Below, piece by piece: positions 57,467-64,000 of a stretch of 64,000 nucleotides of DNA. Source of the stretch: Thysanoteuthis rhombus (Eukaryota; Mollusca; Cephalopoda; Oegopsida; Thysanoteuthidae); contig OY735213.1 of the NCBI GenBank assembly GCA_963457665.1, forward strand, positions 50,743,785 to 50,807,784, read 5' to 3'. Each line of letters starts with the position of its first letter. Position 1 is the stretch's first letter. The translations under genes were made by a program, and so were the position numbers. A model generated the notes under the pieces. The model saw nothing but the letters and a program-made list of their open reading frames with translations, was not told the origin of the DNA and made no database searches.

Positions 57467-58272
57467 ATTAGAAACCAAAAATGTCAACATAGGTTCCTTC
57501 AGTGTTCAAGTTATTCTGGCTGGCTGGCTGACTATTTATCTGTGTATCTATCTATGATAAAAGTATTGATATGGATTATGGTTAATCCAGCAATATGAGA
57601 GTGAAATGACAATATCAGAAGGTTCATTGTATAAATGTTTCCCTTTTCTTTGACATTTTGCCCAACTTGGCTTCCTCAAGAAAACGGCATAATTATTAGT
57701 GGTCTGTGACTTGTGGTACATGAGGATAATAGTTACTTGACTGGATGGCTGAACAGATCACTTATAAATACATTATTTTCTCGTACAACCTCCACATTTT
57801 TTTAGAAAGACAAGTTGGCAAAATATTGAAAGGAAACAAAACATTTGTACAACAGGCCTTTGGATATTGTCATTTCACTCTCTTAGCTATCTGTCTATCT
57901 ATTTACGTATCACACATACAGGCAGCACCAATGGAACCAGGGAGCTGAACATTTTTAATTTACTCCTTATCATATCTAGGAAAAACGTTTTGGTTTTAGT
58001 TTTTTCAAGACCTACCACCCCCCATAAGTTTTTAGTGGGGACTAAATTTACAATGTAACCTTATGCTAAATTGGTCCTTTAGTTTACGTCTGCTTTTTTT
58101 TTGTTGTTGAAAATTCAGACAATTTAGTGATCCAGCAAAAGGCAAGAGAAGTAACTTATTCATTGATCACCTTTTTTTCTCATTCTTTTTATTGTTCACC
58201 CCTAGCACTGCATGCTGCCAAAAGATGTTGATCACATGACAGTTTCCATTGACTGACTGACCAGACCTGTTT
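57467..58272 (-). repeat. R2 repeat split by a TIR element
   Basis: The right half is at 57467-57560 (AATGTCAACATAGGTTCCTT, GGCTGGCTGGCTGACTATTT). The left half is at 57885-58272 (ACACATACAGGCAGCACCAA to CACTGCATGCTGCCAAAAGA and TGACCAGACCTG). The interruption falls in the CTATCTATC block of R2. Confidence 0.8.
57597..57882. mobile_element. TIR element with perfect 20-bp ends
   Basis: GAGAGTGAAATGACAATATC stands at 57597-57616 and its exact reverse complement at 57863-57882. The interior carries TTTGACATTTTGCCCAACTT GGCTTCCTCAAGAAAAC, which on the minus strand has a worn Penelope-terminus layout (CTTGAGGAAG, stem, CAAAATGTC). Related worn copy: 36380-36847. There is no transposase. Confidence 0.75.
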
Positions 58273-58859
58273 ACATATTTGCTTGAGATAAAAGAATTCT
58301 GTTTTGGCTGGAAATGGAAATTTTTGCCCACTTAAACAGAACTTTCCAAACCGTATGTTGTGACACTTCAGTATATCACAGATGATCTCCAGGTGTGTTG
58401 TTGTGAAATTAGGTATAATTTTGTATATCTTTTGAAAGATACTTTCACTGAGTCAGTTGAACAGCTGGAATGACATTACATATTTGGCTTGGCAAACAAA
58501 ACTCTGGTGATGTGTCACAATGAATTTCATCTTTAATAAGTGTGTTGCCAATGGAAAGTATTCTGAAGGCTCTGCCCTAGAGTATTATGACACCATTGGT
58601 GTCTTGGGTTTTACAAATATGTAATAAGCATACAAAATTCTTGGCAGAATTGTGATAAAATACCATTTCCAGAGAGATGACGTATTGTTTGAATAAGATA
58701 AACACATAATGAGTTTTTATAAATTTGGTGAAAGCAATAACATGAATTAAATAGGAAAGAGTGGTATGTTTATATGGGGTATAATGAATTGTAGTATAAC
58801 ATACTGCTTTGTTTTGGATTTTGGCTAAAAGCCAATAGTTATTGTCATGAAAGTTGGCT
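58273..58859. other. Unassigned; possible worn transposon near 58330
   Basis: TTGTGACACTTCAGTATATC ACAGATGATCTCCAGG looks like interior sequence of a hAT-type MITE, but ends could not be set. Confidence 0.35.
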
Positions 58860-59180
58860 TAACTGGGAGTTAGCAGCTAGACATAACACCCTTGTGGCTG
58901 AGGCCCAAAAATATGGAATATGGAACCAATACTCAAAGATGGCCTTGGGGATAGTTGACTCTTGGGGTCGTTCACCGAGGTGAGGTGGAAAGTGGGACAG
59001 TTCAATCTGGGAAAGTTTTGCCCAAAAGTTGCGTGTATATATGGATTGATTTGGAATCGAATATGTAAATTAATTGGCCACACACCCAAATACAGGTCAG
59101 CGCAGTTGTGTGGATGAGTTGATTGATTACCAGTGTAACATGGGATGAATGGTAACACCTCTTCCACAGGCAAGGATCAG
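58860..59180 (-). other. GC-richer block with a 98-residue open frame
   Basis: The minus strand 58877-59173 is open and less AT-rich than its flanks: MPVEEVLPFIPCYTGNQSTH ... PIYHATFGQN-like ... FHIFGPQPQGCYV-stop. It is rich in Pro, His and Asn, with no signal peptide and no known domain. There is no initiator context or splice signal I trust. It could be a transposon piece. A short R2 scrap (TTCTATTGAGTGGCTGACCA) follows at 59178. Confidence 0.3.
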
Positions 59181-59508
59181 TTTCTATTGAGTGGCTGACC
59201 AGACCTTTTTTTCTGTAACTGTTTTTTTGCTTGTTTAACTTTCACATGCAAAGTGGCATAGAGTCAACCTTAGGGAAATATGATCAAAAAAAGATGAAAG
59301 AAAATGCTTAACAGTACAAAAATTAGGTAAAAAAATGTACACTTTATATCTTAGCATTACAATAATTGAGGATATAAAAAATAAAGAATTATACCAGAGA
59401 GATTTTTTTTAAATTGTCACAATAGAAGAATTTCTCCAAGAGAAAAGTGATAATAGTTTTTTTCCTTCAAGAGCAAATATGAATCATTATTATCAATTTC
59501 ATTCTACT

Positions 59509-59635
59509 ATTTACCTTTATCTTAATTGTTGCTTTTCATCGATCCATGCAGTCAATTTATTTACTCACCACTGAAGGGAACCCCGCCTAAGTTTAATTGC
59601 GATAAATAACAACAACAATTAAGATGGAGGTAAAT
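59509..59635. mobile_element. Short palindromic MITE
   Basis: The left arm TATTTACCTTTATCTTAATT GTTG pairs with CAACAATTAAGATGGAGGTA AAT on the right. The centre is about 80 bases. The end is shared with the SINE-like repeats at 43672 and 59650. Confidence 0.6.
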
Positions 59636-59649
59636 GAATCAATGAAAAG

Positions 59650-59970
59650 GATTTACAATGCTTTATCTGATAGAAGAAATAAAATAAAATTGGATTACCA
59701 AAACTGAACCACCAGTTAATAACAAATATGGTACAGAAAAGATCAGAATAAGGAATGAAATTGACTCATCACCTAGTATCATTAGTTAGGGTAGTAAGAA
59801 CCATCCTCTGGCATATAGGGTCATGAGTTTGATTCTCACCTGGAACTTTCTATGTTTCAATCTGCACTGTCAATTTACTCTCTCACAGCTGAAGGAAATG
59901 CATCCTAAGTTTAGTTATGGTAAAAAGCAACAGCAATTAGCATAAATAGGTAAATAGTAACAAAAAATTA
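59650..59970 (+). mobile_element. SINE-like repeat with T-arm
   Basis: GGTCATGAGTTTGATTCTCA CCTGGAACTT, TGCACTGTCAATTTACT and AAAAAGCAACAGCAATTAG align with 43672-43970. Confidence 0.5.
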
Positions 59971-60028
59971 TCAATAGTGATTAGCAATACTTCACCTAAT
60001 AAAACGAATCAAATGAAACTCGTCATCG

Positions 60029-60378
60029 CAGTTAATAATTGAACAATTGTAATGTCAAAATATGAGGTCATGTAAAAATAATTTTATCACAGAATAAATA
60101 TGGTCAGAATGAATTCTATTCATGACATCACAGGTGTTTTCCACACGTAAACATCTAAAATGGACTGAAAAAAAAAACATCTAGGTTCTAGAGATTCTGG
60201 AATTTAACAAACCCATCAGATTGAGGCATCAAAAAAGCTTTCTTTCCAAACATAAAAACATTTTTAAAAAGGTCTAGTGGAGTAGTGATGCCAGTTTACA
60301 AGTCTGAAAACAAATGGTATGGCCAGGAGCACACACATACGCAAAAAAGATAGAACCCTTTGATGGCTACGGCTGTTC
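60029..60378 (-). repeat. R3 repeat, left arm of an inverted pair
   Basis: Full minus copy from CAATTGTAATGTCAAAATAT GAGGTCATG to GCCAGGAGCACACACAT and GATAGAACCCTTTGATGG. Confidence 0.7.
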
Positions 60379-60851
60379 AATTGGATTATAAGTATTGAAT
60401 TCAAAAATGTGATTACAAGCCTTATTCTATTATTACAATGACATAAGTTAATAAATGATTACATAAATAAAACTATTAAATTTTGTTTACTCTTATTCTC
60501 ATTTCAAGAGTTGGAGAATGATGAAAATATTCCTAAGACAAAAAAATAAAAAATAGAATAAGATGAATAAATAAAGAGAATTCAAATGAACTGTTTATTC
60601 TAATTAAAAAATCTTCCATCCCTAGAGTGATTGATGGACTTCTAATTCCCTTTGAGTAGTCTCAAAGTCAGGGCTGTGGAATTGGAAATGGAAGCAATTA
60701 TTTGGTCATTGGAATCATAGTCAGTGAGAATGTGCCAACTCCAACAAAATGTAAATTGTAACACAGCGGTACCTCTCTTAAAAAGGACAATCTGTTCCAC
60801 AAAACATCTTAATGGATGAAAATTCATACAATATGTATCTATTGAACAACT
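60379..60851. other. Spacer between inverted R3 copies
   Basis: AT-rich, unrecognised; a 96-residue minus frame overlaps it without a domain. Confidence 0.4.
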
Positions 60852-61215
60852 GTGGCCATCAAAGCAGAGGGTTCTATCCTTTTTTTTCATATGATTGTTT
60901 ATGTGTTTATGTGTTCCAGCACTCCTGGCCATGCTGTTTTGCTTACAGACTTGGAAATTGGCATCAGTTCTCCACTAAACCCCTTCTAAAAATGTTTTTT
61001 TTGTTTTTTGAAATAAAAAAGTGTTTTGATCTTTTTGGGGCCACATTTTGGCAAGTTTATTAACATCTAGATTCTCCAAGATGTTTTTTCACTCTAAATT
61101 AGATGTTGAAAATTCCAGTGGTGATATAAATAACTGACCATATTTATTCTTAGTTGGCATTTTCATTCATGACCTCAAATTTTGATGCTATAGTTGTCCA
61201 ATTACTGAGTGTGGT
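60852..61215 (+). repeat. R3 repeat, right arm
   Basis: Full plus copy from GGCCATCAAAGCAGAGGGTT CTATCC to CAAATTTTGATGCTATAGTT GTCC; the mirror of 60029-60378. It runs directly into an R4 copy. Confidence 0.75.
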
Positions 61216-61268
61216 GATGAGTCTATCTATCTCTGCCAAGCCCTAACAATTAATCGTAGAAACTTGAC

Positions 61269-61304
<36 letters not shown>

Positions 61305-61570
61305 CAATGAGAAGGGAAAATGTTTCACATTTTTAACCCCCTCTCACAGGGTTTTATTGGAGGGCTCAATTTACAATGAAAGTTCATCCTAAATCGGTCC
61401 CTCATTTTGTGTCCATGTTTTTTTGTTTTTTTTTAATCATAAATTTATGGTTCAAACCATTCTCAACAAGGTAACTTGATTTTGCTTACACCTCTGCTTG
61501 ATCTACGAGGTAAAAAGCAGCATATACGTATGGCGCTGATTCATAATTTCCTTTGTAATGCTAGTTTTAT
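61215..61570 (+). repeat. R4 composite repeat with (CA)n
   Basis: CCAAGCCCTAACAATTAATC GTAGAAACTTGACATTT, a (CA)n run at 61274-61302, CCTCAATGAGAAGGGAAAAT, R2-like GGAGGGCTCAATTTACAATG and the end GATTCATAATTTCCTTTGTA ATGCTAG. Confidence 0.65.
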
Positions 61571-61789
61571 TGGTTCTGAAAAAAGCACACCTAAATTTAT
61601 AAAGAAAAGACTTGCGGCATTTTTATCCTGAAGTGTTCTTAAGAGAGATAGCTGTAAAAATATTTCAATCAGCTTCAGAGTTGAAAAAAAAGCTACTGAG
61701 AGACAAACGCATTTATCAAAATTCTTTACTGCTGACAAGGTTACCACAACAATGACATCTGGAAATTTTTTAAAAATCACATCTTCGAA

Positions 61790-62311
61790 ATGGAGATGAG
61801 AAATAGTGTATTTTTACAACCAATCTTTTTAGGTTTAAATGGCAAAATGGTTAGAAAACTTGGAGTTTCCCCAGAAAAAGAATCTATAAAGAGATTGGTA
61901 ATTGAAAAAGCCAAATATAAGAAAGAAGAACTTCAAAGAGGTCTGAAGAGACACTTTGTTTTCGTTAAAATGAATGCATGCATATGTCACAGAGTCATCT
62001 ATTTTTCCATTAATGTTTGATTTCTAGATGACAAAAATAAAATAATAACTTAGAGGAAAGAACATCCAGGCACATCACATTAGTTCAGAAGTTATGGGAA
62101 GAAGTTTTAGAAGATTTTGAAATCAAATTAGAACATGTTCTATGTATCATAACAGATGATGCTTCAAACGTTGTAAGTACAATGAATAAAGTTAATGGAG
62201 AAAGAACAAAAATATCCGAAGATGAAGATGACTTCTGATGAAGATCAACAAAGCAAAACAAACTAAGGAAAGCAGAGAAATTTTCGATGATATTGTTGAA
62301 AAGCATCTAAG
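61790..62311 (+). pseudogene. hAT-type transposase fragment
   Basis: The plus strand reads GVSPEKESIKRLVIEKAKYK KEELQRGLKR, then HFVFVKMNACICHRVIYFSI NVxFLDDKNKII. In a second frame it reads LVQKLWEEVLEDFEIKLEHV, LCIITDDASNVVSTMNKVNG and later REIFDDIVEKHLSQG. This order matches hAT/ZBED-like transposases, which have KMDACTRHRVNYFAINVRF followed by VLCVVTDNASNMVxTxxKLN. The first catalytic Asp (KMDA) is Asn here, while the TD of the second motif is kept. There are at least two frame breaks and two stops. The hAT MITE at 62313 cuts it on the right. No BED zinc finger or C-terminal dimerisation domain is seen. Confidence 0.7.
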
Positions 62312-62312
62312 C

Positions 62313-62797
62313 CAGGGATTAGCAACATATTTCTGTAATGACTCACTTTTAGTTTTGACCTTGGTACACTGGTATATTATTTCATATTTTACAAATAAAT
62401 ATTTGCCCTTCAGGCCTGTAAATTTTAAATGTTAAATCTGTTAATTGAAAGTAGAATAAGAACCTGCATAAAGTGTGTATATTTATTCATTTATGCAATG
62501 AATGAATATAGAAAAATTTTTTTGAAATTCACCCATTAGTTAATCTTCAGCAGAATTTAGAAATCTAGGTGTATCCACACATCGCAATTCATCAAAAATC
62601 TGTGGACATATCTATAGTGAACACTTCATACAATGCAATGCTTATGTAGGCAAAAATTGAACGAATCAAATCACATACGACTACCTAAAAGCCATTGACA
62701 ATTCAATGACCCACAATAAGTAAAATTTAAATCTTTTTTAGGAAAGTTCTGAGGCCCACCGAGAACACCTCAATGGCCCACCTGTTGCCAACCCCTA
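62313..62797. mobile_element. Non-autonomous hAT element
   Basis: The left end CAGGGATTAGCAACA and the right end, reverse complement TAGGGGTTGGCAACAGGTGG GCC, are the CAGGGGTTGGCAAC type. Flanks share TAAGC (62308-62312 and 62800-62804), a worn target duplication. There is no coding sequence. Confidence 0.75.
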
Positions 62798-63005
62798 GAT
62801 AAGCTGTGGATGGAAGGAGCATCATCCAACTACTTTCAATGGAGTGTTGAGACCTTTAGCTGTTCCAGCCACAAGGACCCTTAAATAGATGTCATTCCGC
62901 AGGGCCATGCCAGAAGAGGAACTAATAGGGATCAAGCAACATTCTGATTAAGCACCTATTCGATGGTCAAGCATTTTCTTGAATTGGAAATATTTTTTGA
63001 AGATC

Positions 63006-63420
63006 TAACAAAATAGTTACTCAATAGAAATTGTCATGAAACAAATGTCTTTTGGCAGCATGCCATATTGGAGATGATGAATTAAAAAATTGGAAGAAGG
63101 GTTGATCAATGATTCATTTCTTTTACCTTTTATTAAATGGTAAAATATGCAGCTAGGTAGAAACTAGGGACCAATTTAATGTATATTGTAAGTTGCTCCC
63201 CCACCTCAAAAAAAGTATATCTGGGTGTGAAAAAACAAAAAAAATGTTTTCTCTAGATGTAATAAGGAGTATATATTTAGATTTTCAGCCCTTTACCTCT
63301 GCCTGCATGTCTGATACGTATATACATTGCCTGCCAGCCAGCCACCCAAACCAACTTGAAAACTGAAGAATCTTATATTGATAGCTTGGTGAGAGTTTTG
63401 CTTTTTGGTTTCCAACATTT
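63006..63420 (+). repeat. R2 interspersed repeat
   Basis: Nearly full-length: TCTTTTGGCAGCATGCCATA, AAACTAGGGACCAATTTAAT, ATAAGGAGTATATATTTAGA, CAGCCAGCCACCCAAACC and GAGAGTTTTGCTTTTTGGTT TCC. Confidence 0.8.
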
Positions 63421-64000
63421 TACTTACTACTTTGGGAAGGAGACAATTTGATGGGGTCAACTTGATGCGACCCATCTTCATATGGATGACTCAATGCAAT
63501 ATTTATTACATATTTCACATTGAGTCGGCTGTATCGATTGTACTCAACCTTGCTTTCTCACCCTTTTACTGTCACCAAGTTGATGCAATCTGGTAGAGTC
63601 TTGCAAGAATGGAAAGGTTTGATATATTGCCTGAACTAAACCGGAGGATTACTTGCTGATTGCAGTGTTGGGCCTACAGTTGGTGTCACCCACGGTGGTA
63701 ACTCATGGTATCACCTCAACTTCCAGAAGATGCTCTCTTGCCAGGATATCTAGAATTCTGGTGATCTTTTTGTACTGTGTATTGTTCATCCTTCTATAAA
63801 TTCATAATGATTCTTCAATGTGATAGAATAAGCCTACATCTACTAACAATTCTATTCATCTTTCGTTTTCACTTTTTCCAGTTCTGACCCTGTGAGATAA
63901 ATTGAAGAAAATAAGTACGGGTACCATGAAGATGTTTTTGCTTAAGATTTAATCACTTCTTCCATAGCCTATAGTTCATCCTTTTACAAATTTTCCTTGT
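63421..64000. other. Unassigned stretch to the window end
   Basis: Slightly GC-richer at 63600-63760 (GGTGTCACCCACGGTGG); no recognisable domain or repeat partner. Confidence 0.4.

Overview
The window is non-coding, repeat-dominated animal DNA, roughly two thirds A+T by eye. I found no host gene I can name: there is no long open frame, no rRNA and no intact tRNA. Recognisable protein homology comes from transposable elements: RTE-clade LINEs, a Penelope-like element, and decayed Tigger/pogo, hAT and probably piggyBac transposases. The organism is an invertebrate and probably a mollusc, perhaps a cephalopod. The basis is the short motif GGGAGATAACT and its variant AGTTACCTCCCTT, which recur in mollusc DNA, together with RTE LINEs ending in TGA repeats, tRNA-derived SINEs, Penelope elements and abundant TA, GATA and CATA microsatellites. 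This is inference; no species-diagnostic gene is present.

Layout. 0-4 kb: a CA-bearing repeat (R1), a tRNA-derived SINE (R5), two R2 repeats back to back, and a complete-looking hAT element (2559-3919) with an 8-bp target duplication and an RTE tail nested in it. 4.8-9.6 kb: a TIR element carrying a SINE, RTE tails and a Tigger transposase relic. 12-15.5 kb: a nest inside matching inverted ends, holding TA arrays, a small palindromic MITE, a Penelope-like terminus and a 2.2-kb RTE LINE with an inverted 5' part. 17-25 kb: degenerate minisatellites and TIR elements, one of which (18666-19147) carries an exon-like insert that is absent from its shorter relative at 29584-29738. 27.2-28.7 kb: a Penelope-like element with RT and GIY-YIG domains, followed by a tRNA-like sequence and a hammerhead-like motif; its 3' end recurs at 32.5 kb. 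30.7-48 kb: R1, R2, R4 and R5 repeats, nested RTE tails, hAT MITEs and a 69-bp minisatellite. 49-64 kb: further copies of the same families, a decayed hAT transposase interrupted by a hAT MITE, and one unrecognised GC-richer open frame.

The families interact mainly by nesting: LINE tails in R2, a MITE in R2, a SINE in a MITE, a LINE in a TA array. This gives relative ages, with R2 older than the RTE tails and MITEs inserted into it. Family names R1 to R7 are working labels for this window, based on reading copies against one another.
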